Assembly: GCA_963771845.1 (NCBI GenBank)
Contig: CAVYVC010000027.1
Span: forward strand, 62,001 to 126,000
DNA from: VAZQ01 sp963771845
GTDB taxonomy: Bacteria; Pseudomonadota; Alphaproteobacteria; Rhizobiales; Xanthobacteraceae
Direction of reading: 5' to 3'
Length of the DNA stretch: 64,000 nucleotides
The translations under genes and the position numbers were made by a program. The notes beneath the pieces were generated by a model that was not told where the DNA came from, ran no database searches, and worked only from the letters and a program-made list of their open reading frames with translations. Shown here one piece after another: positions 17,282 to 25,770 of the stretch. The first letter of the stretch is position 1. The number at the start of each line of letters is the position of its first letter.

Positions 17282-18277
17282 TCAGAGGCCCTCGAAAAGT
17301 GCGGTCGAGAGGTAACGTTCTGCAAACGACGGCACCACGGCGACGACCGTCTTGCCGGCCATCCCTTCGCGTGCGCCGATCGTGCAGGCCGCCGCAACCG
17401 CAGCCCCAGACGATATGCCGCCCGGAATGCCTTCGTGGCGCGCCAACGCACGGGCGGTGTCGAAGGCGATCTGATTGCTCACGGTCATGACTTCATCAAT
17501 GACCGAAACGTCCAGGATCTCGGGCACAAATCCCGCACCGATACCCTGAATCTTGTGCGGCCCGGGTTGTCCGCCAGACAAGACAGCGCTGTCCTGGGGT
17601 TCGACCGCGATGATTCGAAGCGATGGCTTGCGCGGTTTGAGCACTTGTCCGACGCCGGTGATCGTGCCACCGGTGCCCACCCCCGCAACGAACACATCGA
17701 TATTCCCACTCGTGTCGTTCCATATTTCCTCGGCCGTGGTGCGGCGGTGAATATCAGGATTGGCGGGGTTCTTGAATTGTTGTGGGATCACCGCGTTCTC
17801 AGTCTCGCGAGCGAGTTCCTCGGCGCGCGAGATTGCACCCTTCATGCCCTGCGCTGCAGGGGTAAGGACCAGTTCGGCGCCGAGCAGTGCCAGCATTTTG
17901 CGCCGTTCAATCGACATCGAGTCCGGCATCACCAAAATCAGACGATAGCCGCGGGCAGCGGCAACAAAGGCCAGTGCAATCCCGGTGTTGCCGGATGTCG
18001 GCTCGATCAGAACTGTCTTGGGCGAGATCGTACCGCTCACCTCCATGGCGTCGATCATTGAAACGCCGATGCGGTCCTTGACGCTCGCGAGCGGATTGAA
18101 GAATTCGAGCTTGACAAGAATGTCGGCTTTGACGCCTTTCGACTGCGGCAGGCGGTTAAGCCGTACGAGTGGAGTGTCGCCGATCGTCTCGGTGATCGAG
18201 TTGAACACGCGGCCGCGGCCCGGCCGCCGCGCAGGCAAGACGTCAGCCGCATTCGGAGTCTTCGCAATGTCCGGCAA
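17282..18277 (-). CDS. cysK: Cysteine synthase A (O-acetylserine sulfhydrylase), 331 aa
   Basis: The enzyme makes cysteine from O-acetylserine and sulfide with PLP. Visible signatures are ITETIGDTPLVRLNRL near the N-terminus, LEFFNPLASVKDRIG with the PLP lysine, the EPTSGNTGIALAF loop and GTGGTITGVGQVLK. Starts are uncertain: the frame is open to a TTG at 18319, but a TTG at 18277 has gggagggg before it; VFNSITE begins the conserved part. Its place inside the aromatic cluster suggests a role in supplying sulfur for the many Fe-S clusters of the anaerobic pathway, though this is inference. Confidence 0.9.
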   Translation of the reverse strand: MPDIAKTPNAADVLPARRPGRGRVFNSITETIGDTPLVRLNRLPQSKGVKADILVKLEFFNPLASVKDRIGVSMIDAMEVSGTISPKTVLIEPTSGNTGIALAFVAAARGYRLILVMPDSMSIERRKMLALLGAELVLTPAAQGMKGAISRAEELARETENAVIPQQFKNPANPDIHRRTTAEEIWNDTSGNIDVFVAGVGTGGTITGVGQVLKPRKPSLRIIAVEPQDSAVLSGGQPGPHKIQGIGAGFVPEILDVSVIDEVMTVSNQIAFDTARALARHEGIPGGISSGAAVAAACTIGAREGMAGKTVVAVVPSFAERYLSTALFEGL

Positions 18278-18314
18278 GGGCCCCTCCCAACGGATCACGG
18301 ATTGCCAAGTGTTT

Positions 18315-18345
18315 ATCAAGGCAGCCGAAGGCTGGCTGCCTTGAT
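18315..18345. repeat. 31-base perfect hairpin overlapping an Fnr box
   Basis: atcaaggcagcc and ggctgccttgat form a 12-base-pair stem with a seven-base loop. The right arm runs into the Fnr box at 18341. Possible roles are a dyad operator or an attenuating 5' structure. It is located between the cysK start and livK. Confidence 0.7.
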
Positions 18346-18354
18346 CTTTATCAA
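18341..18354 (+). promoter_or_regulatory. Perfect Fnr/AadR-type box upstream of livK
   Basis: ttgatctttatcaa matches TTGAT-N4-ATCAA in all ten fixed positions and lies 56 bases before the livK start. A class II activator position (centre at -41.5) is possible. It may also serve the divergent cysK. Confidence 0.75.
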
Positions 18355-18409
18355 AGGGCTGCTCTGCTGCTTTTGGTACGAACGACCGTCTTTTGCAGGG
18401 AGGATGACG

Positions 18410-19573
18410 ATGATCACGCTAAATCGCGCGGCGGGGATGGCAGCCCTTGGGCTGGCGGCTTTGTTGGCCGGCGCCCAAGGCGCCACCGCTCAAATAAAGA
18501 TCGGCTCGGTATTGTCCGTTACGGGTCCGGCCTCGTTCCTTGGCGACCCGGAGAAAAGGACCCTTGACATCTACGTCGACGAGATCAACGCGAAAGGTGG
18601 CGTCAACGGACAAAAGCTTCAGGTCGTCATCTATGACGACGCCGGCGACGCCAACAACGCACGCACATTTGCGACGCGCGTCGTCGAAGACGACAAGGTC
18701 GTTGCCATGGTCGGAGGCACGACCACGGGTGCAACGCTGGCGATGATCCCTGTGTTCGAAGACGCGCAGATTCCTTTCATTTCGCTGGCCGGCGCCATTC
18801 AGATCATCGAGCCTGTCCGCAAGTGGGTCTTCAAAACGCCGCACACCGACAAGATGGCATGCGAGAAAATCTTTGCGGACCTCAAACAACGTAAGCTAAC
18901 GACCATTGCACTGATCTCGGGCACCGATGCATTCGGCAAGTCGATGCGCGATCAATGTGTCGCAGTGGCTCCAAAGACCGGCATTACCATTGCGCACGAG
19001 GAGAGCTATGGTCCGCGCGACAGCGACATGACCCCGCAACTGACCAATATCCGCACCAAGGCGGGAGTGCAGGCCGTGGTCAATCCAGGCTTTGGGCAGG
19101 GACCAGCCATCGTGACGCGCAACTACCGGCAGCTCGGCATCACACTGCCGCTCTATCAGAGCCATGGCGTGGCTTCCAAGCAGTTCATCGAGCTCGCCGG
19201 CCCGGCGGCGGAAGGCGTGCGCCTGCCAGCGTCGGCGCTGCTGGTCGCGGACAAGCTCCCCGACAGCGACCCACAGAAGCCGATCGTGGTGAACTACACC
19301 CGCACCTATCAGCAGAAGACCGGGCAGTCGGTCTCGACCTTCGGAGGTCATGCTTATGACGGATTGATGATTCTCACCCAGGCGATGGAGCGTGCCGGGA
19401 GCGCTGACAAGGCGAAGGTGCGCGACGAGATCGAGAAGACCAAGGGCTATGTCGGCACCGGCGGCGTGGTGAACATGTCGGCAAGCGACCACATGGGTCT
19501 CGATCTTTCCGCATTCCGGATGCTGGAGATCAAGAACGGCGACTGGACGTTGGTTCCCGATTCCGGCTCGTGA
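18410..19573 (+). CDS. livK: Branched-chain-type ABC transporter substrate-binding protein, 387 aa
   Basis: A periplasmic Peripla_BP_6 protein: signal peptide (ITLNRAAGMAALGLAALLAG, cleavage after GATA), then IKIGSVLSVTGPASFLGDPE, VYDDAGDANNARTFATRVVE-like positions, and GHAYDGLMILTQAMERAG near the C-terminus. The ATG at 18410 lies a good distance behind gggagg; an ATG six bases upstream is too close. In anaerobic aromatic degraders such transporters are often found with aromatic acid genes, and the adjoining pad genes suggest an aromatic acid such as phenylacetate as substrate. Confidence 0.9.
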   Translation: MITLNRAAGMAALGLAALLAGAQGATAQIKIGSVLSVTGPASFLGDPEKRTLDIYVDEINAKGGVNGQKLQVVIYDDAGDANNARTFATRVVEDDKVVAMVGGTTTGATLAMIPVFEDAQIPFISLAGAIQIIEPVRKWVFKTPHTDKMACEKIFADLKQRKLTTIALISGTDAFGKSMRDQCVAVAPKTGITIAHEESYGPRDSDMTPQLTNIRTKAGVQAVVNPGFGQGPAIVTRNYRQLGITLPLYQSHGVASKQFIELAGPAAEGVRLPASALLVADKLPDSDPQKPIVVNYTRTYQQKTGQSVSTFGGHAYDGLMILTQAMERAGSADKAKVRDEIEKTKGYVGTGGVVNMSASDHMGLDLSAFRMLEIKNGDWTLVPDSGS

Positions 19574-19640
19574 GACGCTGTTCGGGCAGAAGTTACGCCG
19601 ATTATCTCCGGGGTGAAGTCGCTGCGAGGTATTCCAGCCG

Positions 19641-20513
19641 ATGGCCGAGTCTTTGCAGTTCTTCTTTTCCGGACTGACCGTCGGCGCCGTCTATGCTCTC
19701 GTCGCACTCGGCTTTACCCTGATCTACAATGCTTGCGACGTCATCAACTTCGCCCAGGGCGAGTTCGTGATGTTGGGCGGAATGACGACGGTGTTTCTGG
19801 CACTGGCCGGGCTACCAATGCCGGTGGCCGCACTCTTCGCCGTCGTTGCGACGCTGATCATCGGACTGGCATTGCACCGCTTCGCAATCGAGCCGGCACG
19901 CGGAGCGAGCCCGGTCGTCCTGATCATCATCACCATCGGCGCCTCGATCTTCCTGCGCGGCGCGGCTCAGGTCGTCTTTGACAAACGATTCCACAGCTTG
20001 CCGCCCCTGTTTGAGAGCGATCCTATCCGGTGGGGAGGCGCCGCCATCCTGCCGCAGAGCCTGGTGGTTCTCGCCGGTGCCGCCGTCATCGTGGTTTTGC
20101 TCTGGCTGTTCATCGATCGCACGCTGATCGGAAAGGCGCTGATCGCGACTGCGGCCAACCGCCTCGCCGCACGCCTCGTCGGCATCGACACGCGGCGCAT
20201 GGTCGGATTGTCGTTCGCGGTCTCGGCGGCGATCGGCGCCGTCGCGGGGATTCTGATCACACCGATAACGCTCACCAGCTACGACGTCGGCACATTGCTC
20301 GCACTCAAAGGCTTTGCCGCTGCCATGCTCGGGGGAATCGGCAGCGCGCTCGGCGCGGTGGTTGGAGGGCTCTTGCTCGGAATGATCGAGGCGTTCAGCG
20401 CCGGCTATTTATCTTCGAAATACAAGGATGCTGCAGCGTTCGTAGTCCTCCTCGCCGTGCTGTTTGCGCTTCCGCAAGGTCTGCTCGGCCGCGGCAAAGT
20501 AGAGCGGGTGTGA
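19641..20513 (+). CDS. livH: Branched-chain-type ABC transporter permease LivH, 290 aa
   Basis: The permease has about eight membrane helices and the family motif GFTLIYNACDVINFAQGEFV near residue 21, then GALVGGLLLG-like loops (IGSALGAVVGGLLLGMIEAF). It pairs with LivM to form the membrane channel. Its stop overlaps the livM start by four bases. Confidence 0.93.
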   Translation: MAESLQFFFSGLTVGAVYALVALGFTLIYNACDVINFAQGEFVMLGGMTTVFLALAGLPMPVAALFAVVATLIIGLALHRFAIEPARGASPVVLIIITIGASIFLRGAAQVVFDKRFHSLPPLFESDPIRWGGAAILPQSLVVLAGAAVIVVLLWLFIDRTLIGKALIATAANRLAARLVGIDTRRMVGLSFAVSAAIGAVAGILITPITLTSYDVGTLLALKGFAAAMLGGIGSALGAVVGGLLLGMIEAFSAGYLSSKYKDAAAFVVLLAVLFALPQGLLGRGKVERV

Positions 20514-21460
20514 GCGTGCGTATTCTTTCGTGGCGCTCGCTCCCAGCGCTCGCCTGGGTTGCGCTCATTGTCGCCCTGCTGCCGCTGTCGTTTCCGTCAG
20601 GCTATTATTACCGGATCGGCGCCCTCGTTTTCATATTTGCGCTGGCGACAGTGGGGCTCAACCTGCTCATGGGCTTTGCCGGGCAAGTGAGCCTTGGTCA
20701 TGCCGGCTTTCTCGGCATCGGCGGCTACGCGGTTGCCATCGGCCCTACCTTTCTGGGGCTCCCCTCATGGATGAGCATAATCGCCGGTGGAGTGCTCTCA
20801 GGCGCGCTCGCTTATCTGGTCGGCCGCCCGATCCTTCGGCTCAAAGGACACTACCTCGCGGTGGCGACGCTGGGCTTTGGTCTGCTCATCGCCATCGTGC
20901 TTACCAACGAGTCGGGTTGGACCGGCGGTCCCGACGGCATGTCGGTACCGCGGCTTTCGATTTTCGAGTTCAGCCTGCGCGGATCCGAGCCCTGGTACTG
21001 GCTTTCCGCCGTCACGTTCTTGCTCGCAGCCGTGCTCGCGACCAACCTGATCGACAGCCCGACCGGGCGTGCGCTGCGAGCGATCCACGACAGCGAACTG
21101 GCCGCGAGCGTGCTCGGCATCGATGTCGCCAAGGCAAAGCTCGCGGTGTTCGCGATCTCGGCGATCTATGCTTCGGTCGCGGGATCCTGTCTTGCGCTCT
21201 TCAACGGCCACATTACTCCCGATATTGCCGGCTTCCTGCGCTCGATCGAATTGGCGGCTATGGTGGTGCTGGGCGGCATGGGCTCGGTTGTCGGCTCCCT
21301 CATCGGCGCAGCTGTCCTCGTCGTGCTGCCCCAGGCGCTCACGGTGCTGCACGACTATGAGCACATCATGCTCGGCGTGATCCTCATGGGATGCATGATC
21401 TTTCTGCGCCGCGGCATCGCGCCCAGCCTACAAGCTGCATTGCCCCGAGTTCGCCCGTGA
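20510..21460 (+). CDS. livM: Branched-chain-type ABC transporter permease LivM, 316 aa
   Basis: The second permease subunit shows the LivM motif LLMGFAGQVSLGHAGFLGIG and about nine membrane helices, and IHDSELAASVLGIDVAKAKL in the cytoplasmic coupling loop. The GTG at 20510 overlaps the livH stop (GTGA); a GTG at 20516 is an alternative. It ends in the overlap with the next livG. Confidence 0.93.
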   Translation: MSVRILSWRSLPALAWVALIVALLPLSFPSGYYYRIGALVFIFALATVGLNLLMGFAGQVSLGHAGFLGIGGYAVAIGPTFLGLPSWMSIIAGGVLSGALAYLVGRPILRLKGHYLAVATLGFGLLIAIVLTNESGWTGGPDGMSVPRLSIFEFSLRGSEPWYWLSAVTFLLAAVLATNLIDSPTGRALRAIHDSELAASVLGIDVAKAKLAVFAISAIYASVAGSCLALFNGHITPDIAGFLRSIELAAMVVLGGMGSVVGSLIGAAVLVVLPQALTVLHDYEHIMLGVILMGCMIFLRRGIAPSLQAALPRVRP

Positions 21461-22245
21461 GCATCCTCGAAAGCGAGCGCCTGTCGATCGCCTTCGGCGG
21501 TGTGCGTGCTATCGATCAAGTGAGCCTTGCGGTCGAACCGGGCGTGGTGTTCTCGATCATTGGACCAAACGGCGCCGGGAAGACCACGCTCTTCAACCTG
21601 TTCTCCGGTCTTTATCTCCCGCTCGAAGGCAGCGTGCGATTTGCCGGCGAGGACGTCACGGGGGTTTCGCCGGATCGTCTCGCGCGTCGTGGCCTTTCCC
21701 GCACGTTCCAGAATCTGCAAATCTTCTACCGCATGACGGTGCTGGAAAACGTCATGGTCGGGCGCCACCGCCACGAAACGACTGGTATTGTTTCGGATCT
21801 TCTGCATCTTCCTTCGGTGCAGCTCCAAAATCGCCGCACGCGCGAGGCTGCTCGTGCAGCGCTTGCCCGGGTCGGTCTGGAAGCGGAGGCCGAGCGGCCG
21901 GCGGAGGCGCTGCCCTATGGCGCGCTCAAGCGCCTCGAGATCGCACGCGCGCTGGCGAGCGAGCCCAAGGCGCTGTTGCTGGATGAACCGGCTGCCGGCT
22001 GCAATCCGGTCGAGACGAAGGAGCTCGACGGCGTCATCCGTTCGATCACAAAGGATGGCGTCACGGTTGTGCTGGTGGAGCATGACATGCGGCTTGTCAT
22101 GAATATTTCCGATCGCGTCCATGTGCTTGCAAATGGCCGTACCCTTGCCGAAGGCACTGCCGCCGAGGTTCGATCGAACCCTGCCGTGGTGGAGGCCTAT
22201 CTCGGCATTCACGGGTCGCAAGAGGCCGCCCTTGCTTTCCATTGA
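21457..22245 (+). CDS. livG: Branched-chain-type ABC transporter ATPase LivG, 262 aa
   Basis: Walker A GPNGAGKTTLF, LivG-type insertion FYRMTVLENVMVGRHRHETT, signature-like ALPYGALKRLEIARAL, and Walker B LLLDEPAAGCNPVETKEL. The GTG start overlaps the livM stop by four bases, so translation is coupled. It works with LivF as the ATPase pair of the transporter. Confidence 0.93.
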   Translation: MSILESERLSIAFGGVRAIDQVSLAVEPGVVFSIIGPNGAGKTTLFNLFSGLYLPLEGSVRFAGEDVTGVSPDRLARRGLSRTFQNLQIFYRMTVLENVMVGRHRHETTGIVSDLLHLPSVQLQNRRTREAARAALARVGLEAEAERPAEALPYGALKRLEIARALASEPKALLLDEPAAGCNPVETKELDGVIRSITKDGVTVVLVEHDMRLVMNISDRVHVLANGRTLAEGTAAEVRSNPAVVEAYLGIHGSQEAALAFH

Positions 22246-22933
22246 AAACCTTACCAGCGCATACGGCCGCATCGAGGTTCTGCACGGGGTCTCGATCGAG
22301 GTTCGTGCCGGCGAAATTGCAACGCTTGTCGGCGCGAACGGTGCGGGCAAGACCACGCTGTTGCGCGTGATTTCCGGCGTGCAACCCATCACGGGCGGCG
22401 TGATCCGGTTCGAAGGCGAACCGCTCCATAAATTGCCGAGCCATCTTCGGGTCGCGCTCGGGATCACGCAGGTACCGGAAGGCCGGCAATTGTTTGCTCC
22501 GTTGTCGGTCGAGGACAATTTGAAACTGGGTGCTTGGTCTCGCCCCGCGGCGGACCTCGCGCCGCGGCTTGCGCGCATCTACGCACTGTTCCCCATGCTC
22601 GATGCCATGCGCAAGACGCCCGCCGGTGCTCTCTCCGGCGGCCAGCAACAGATGCTCGCCATCGGCCGGGCTCTGATGGCGCAACCCCGCCTGTTGCTGC
22701 TCGACGAACCGTCGATGGGCTTGGCGCCGATGCTGGTCGATCAGATTCTCGAAACGATTAAAGAACTCAAGCGCGACGGCCTGACGATACTTCTGGTCGA
22801 GCAGAATGCGCGCGCGGCTCTGGCCATTGCCGACCGCGCCTATGTGCTTGAGACCGGCCTGATCACCATGAGCGGAACTGCCGCGGAAATCCGGTTCGAC
22901 CCACGGGTACGTGAGGCCTACCTCGGCATATGA
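22232..22933 (+). CDS. livF: Branched-chain-type ABC transporter ATPase LivF, 233 aa
   Basis: LivF features: start LLSIENLTSAYGRIEVLHGV, Walker A GANGAGKTTLLR, PEGRQLFAPLSVEDNL, signature LSGGQQQMLAIGRALM, Walker B LLLDEPSMGLAP. The TTG at 22232 is the only start consistent with the family N-terminus; it overlaps livG by 14 bases. It closes the transporter operon and is followed by the padB promoter region. Confidence 0.92.
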   Translation: MLSIENLTSAYGRIEVLHGVSIEVRAGEIATLVGANGAGKTTLLRVISGVQPITGGVIRFEGEPLHKLPSHLRVALGITQVPEGRQLFAPLSVEDNLKLGAWSRPAADLAPRLARIYALFPMLDAMRKTPAGALSGGQQQMLAIGRALMAQPRLLLLDEPSMGLAPMLVDQILETIKELKRDGLTILLVEQNARAALAIADRAYVLETGLITMSGTAAEIRFDPRVREAYLGI

Positions 22934-22946
22934 GCGCGATTCGCAA

Positions 22947-22960
22947 TTGATCCTGATCAA
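22947..22960 (+). promoter_or_regulatory. Perfect Fnr/AadR-type box upstream of padB
   Basis: ttgatcctgatcaa, ten of ten fixed positions, 69 bases before the padB start. It gives the pad genes their own anaerobic promoter independent of the liv operon. Confidence 0.75.
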
Positions 22961-23028
22961 GAAGGTGGGCAGCCGACTGACCTAAGCTTCAACGCGGCGC
23001 GGCGCGTTGTCGCTTGCTTGGAACGAAA

Positions 23029-25770
23029 ATGATGCTTCCCACTGGCCCACGGAATGAACGCACTGTTTCCACTTATTGCTATCAGTGCGTGGCCGGTCCC
23101 GACCTGCTGAAGGTGCGGATCGAGGATGGCATCGCGACCGAGATCGCGCCGAATTTTGATGCTGCCCAGATTCATCCGGCTGGCGGAAAAGTCTGCGTGA
23201 AGGCCTATGGCCTCGTGCAGAAGGTCTACAATCCACATCGGGTTGCTCAACCGATGAAGCGTACCAATCCCAAGAAGGGCCGTGGGGAGGATCCGGCTTT
23301 CGTGCCGATTTCTTGGGACGAAGCGCTCGATTTGGTGGCGCGTAAACTTAACGACGCGCGGGCGCGGGGGCTGCTCGACGCGTCCGGCTTCCCACGGCTC
23401 GCAGCGAGCTTCGGCGGTGGCGGCACGCCTACCGCCTATATGGGGACCCTACCCGCGTTCCTCGCGGCATGGGGCCCCGTCGATATGAGCTTCGGCAGCG
23501 GTCAAGGCGTCAAATGCTACCACTCGGAGCATCTCTACGGCGAGTTCTGGCACCGCGCTTTCACGGTCTCGCCTGACACTCCGCTATGCGAATATCTCGT
23601 GTCGTTTGGCGCCAATGTGGAAGCCTCGGGCGGGGTATGCGGAGTCAAGCGTCATGCCGACGCGCGCAAGCGCGGCATGAAGCGCGTGCAGATCGAGCCA
23701 CATCTTTCGGTCACCGGCGCGTGCTCGGCGGAGTGGATTCCAATCAAGCCGAAGACCGATTCCGCATTCTTGTTCGCGATGATCCACGTGCTTTTGCACG
23801 AGCATCCGCGCGGGCGGCTGGATCTCTCATTCCTGAAAATGCATACCTCGTCACCGTATCTGGTTGGACCGAACGGCTTTTTCCTGCGCGATCGTCATAC
23901 GCGCAAGCCGCTGGTCCTGGACACGACGACGGGCGTCGCCGCGCCGTTCGATACAGCAGGGATCGAGCCCGCCATCGAGGGCGCTTTCATCGCCAGCGGC
24001 GTGGAGCTCGGCGCCGATCAGGAACTGACGGTCCATGAATCAATAGTAGCGAGGCCGTCGTTCTCGCATCTTGTCGAGCATGTGAAGAAGCATTCACCAG
24101 AATGGGCGGCGCCGATTTGCGATGTCGACGCGCCGACGATCCGCCGCATCGCCAATGAATTCCTGGACCATGCGCGCGTAGGCGAAACCGTCGACATTGA
24201 GGGCGCGATCCTGCCGCTGCGGCCGGTCGCCATCTCGCTCGGCAAGACGGTGAACAACGGCTGGGGTGGATATGAGTGCTGCTGGGCGCGCACGTTGCTG
24301 GCGTGCCTCGTCGGCGCCCTCGAAGTTCCCGGAGGAACGCTCGGGACGACGGTGCGCCTCAATCGCCCAGCAGAAAATCGCTGGTCGAGTGTCAAGCCCG
24401 GGGCAGACGGCTTCATGGACTATCCCATGAACCCAACCGGAAAAAATGATTGGGTATCGCGTCCGACGGCCCGCAGTGCGCATCGCACGCTAGTGCCGCT
24501 TGTTGCCAACTCGCCTTGGAGTCAGGCGCTCGGCCCGACCCACCTGGCCTGGATGATGCAGAAGGAGGAGTTCGACAAGCTGCCGGCCGCATCGCCGCCC
24601 GACGTGTGGTTGGTGTATCGCACCAATCCGGCGATCTCGTTTTGGGACACCGATGCGGTTGGTGAGGCGATGGCGCGTTTTCCATTCACGGTCTGCTTCG
24701 CTTATACGCGAGACGAGACGAACCACATGGCGGATCTACTGCTGCCTGACTGCACCGATCTCGAGGGGCTGCAGCTGTTGCGCATCGGTGGCACCAAATA
24801 TGTCGAGCAGTTCTGGGACCATCAGGGCTTCGCTCTGCGCGATCCGGCGGTACCGCCGCAGGGAGAGGCGAAAGATTTCACCTGGATCGCAACCGAGCTT
24901 GCCAAGCGTACTGGTCTGCTGAAACCCTATAACGCCGCAATCAACCGCGGCGCCGCGGGAGTAAAGCTGTCGGGTCCGAATTTCGACTTCTCGCTCGACA
25001 CCAGCAAGATCCATGACGTCGAGACGATCTGGGACGCGACTTGTCGCGCGGCCAGCGCCGAGATCACCGATGGCGCAGAGTTGCAGGGCCTGGACTGGTT
25101 CCGCGAGCACGGCTTCCGGGTCAAGCCGTTTCCACGCTTGCAATGGTACCTGTATCCGAAGCTCATCGGGGCGGGATTGCGCTTCGAGCAACCATATCAG
25201 GAGCGGCTCTTGCGCACCGGCAAGGAGCTCGCGCGGCGGCTGCACGAGCAGGGCATCACCTGGTGGGACAAGCAACTCGAAGAATACGAGCCGCTGCCGC
25301 ATTGGCGCGATCTCGCTCGACTATGGGAAGGAGCGCTGGCGCGGCATTTCGACGTGCGCATCGGCGAGTATCCGTTCTGGCTGATCACGGCGCGCAGCAT
25401 GCAGTACTCCTGGGGCGCAAACGTTGGCATCCAGCTGATCCAGGAGGTGGCGGACAACGTTGCCGGGCACGGCAATGTGGTGATGAACCATGGCGCCGCC
25501 GACAAGCTTGGCATCGCTGATGGCGACCTCGTCGAGGTCCGCTCCCCACTCAATCGCACCAAAGGCCATGTCATGCTGTGCGAGGGCATCCGCCCGGATA
25601 CCTTGCTCATGATTGGCCAGTTCGATCACTGGGCGACGCCGTTTGCCAAGGATTTTCACGCGCCCAGCATGAACGCGCTCATGCCGATGCTGCTCGAGCT
25701 CACCGACGCCACCGGATCGAGCGCAGACCTCGTCAAGGTCAATGTCAGCAAGGTGAGGGGCGTGTCATGA
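23029..25770 (+). CDS. padB: Molybdopterin oxidoreductase, putative phenylacetyl-CoA:acceptor oxidoreductase large subunit, 913 aa
   Basis: A DMSO-reductase-superfamily catalytic subunit. The N-terminal iron-sulfur region shows YCYQC (residues 17 and 20) and KVC (56); the usual third cysteine, four residues after the second, is absent. Bis-MGD-domain features follow (FGGGGTPTAYMGTLPAFLAA, DPHLSVTGACSAEWIPIKPKT-type region, NPAISFWDTDAVGEAM, NHMADLLLPDCTDLEGLQ) and a C-terminal molydopterin-binding domain (NHGAADKLGIADGDLVEVRS). No Tat signal is seen, which fits a CoA-ester substrate on the cytoplasmic side. With the fused FeS/membrane subunit and phenylacetate-CoA ligase next to it, the best fit is PadB, which oxidises phenylacetyl-CoA to phenylglyoxylate. 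Other members of the family cannot be excluded from sequence alone. Confidence 0.75.
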   Translation: MMLPTGPRNERTVSTYCYQCVAGPDLLKVRIEDGIATEIAPNFDAAQIHPAGGKVCVKAYGLVQKVYNPHRVAQPMKRTNPKKGRGEDPAFVPISWDEALDLVARKLNDARARGLLDASGFPRLAASFGGGGTPTAYMGTLPAFLAAWGPVDMSFGSGQGVKCYHSEHLYGEFWHRAFTVSPDTPLCEYLVSFGANVEASGGVCGVKRHADARKRGMKRVQIEPHLSVTGACSAEWIPIKPKTDSAFLFAMIHVLLHEHPRGRLDLSFLKMHTSSPYLVGPNGFFLRDRHTRKPLVLDTTTGVAAPFDTAGIEPAIEGAFIASGVELGADQELTVHESIVARPSFSHLVEHVKKHSPEWAAPICDVDAPTIRRIANEFLDHARVGETVDIEGAILPLRPVAISLGKTVNNGWGGYECCWARTLLACLVGALEVPGGTLGTTVRLNRPAENRWSSVKPGADGFMDYPMNPTGKNDWVSRPTARSAHRTLVPLVANSPWSQALGPTHLAWMMQKEEFDKLPAASPPDVWLVYRTNPAISFWDTDAVGEAMARFPFTVCFAYTRDETNHMADLLLPDCTDLEGLQLLRIGGTKYVEQFWDHQGFALRDPAVPPQGEAKDFTWIATELAKRTGLLKPYNAAINRGAAGVKLSGPNFDFSLDTSKIHDVETIWDATCRAASAEITDGAELQGLDWFREHGFRVKPFPRLQWYLYPKLIGAGLRFEQPYQERLLRTGKELARRLHEQGITWWDKQLEEYEPLPHWRDLARLWEGALARHFDVRIGEYPFWLITARSMQYSWGANVGIQLIQEVADNVAGHGNVVMNHGAADKLGIADGDLVEVRSPLNRTKGHVMLCEGIRPDTLLMIGQFDHWATPFAKDFHAPSMNALMPMLLELTDATGSSADLVKVNVSKVRGVS

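Noticed and set aside
17234..18061. 275-codon plus-strand frame
   Set aside because: Antisense shadow of cysK.
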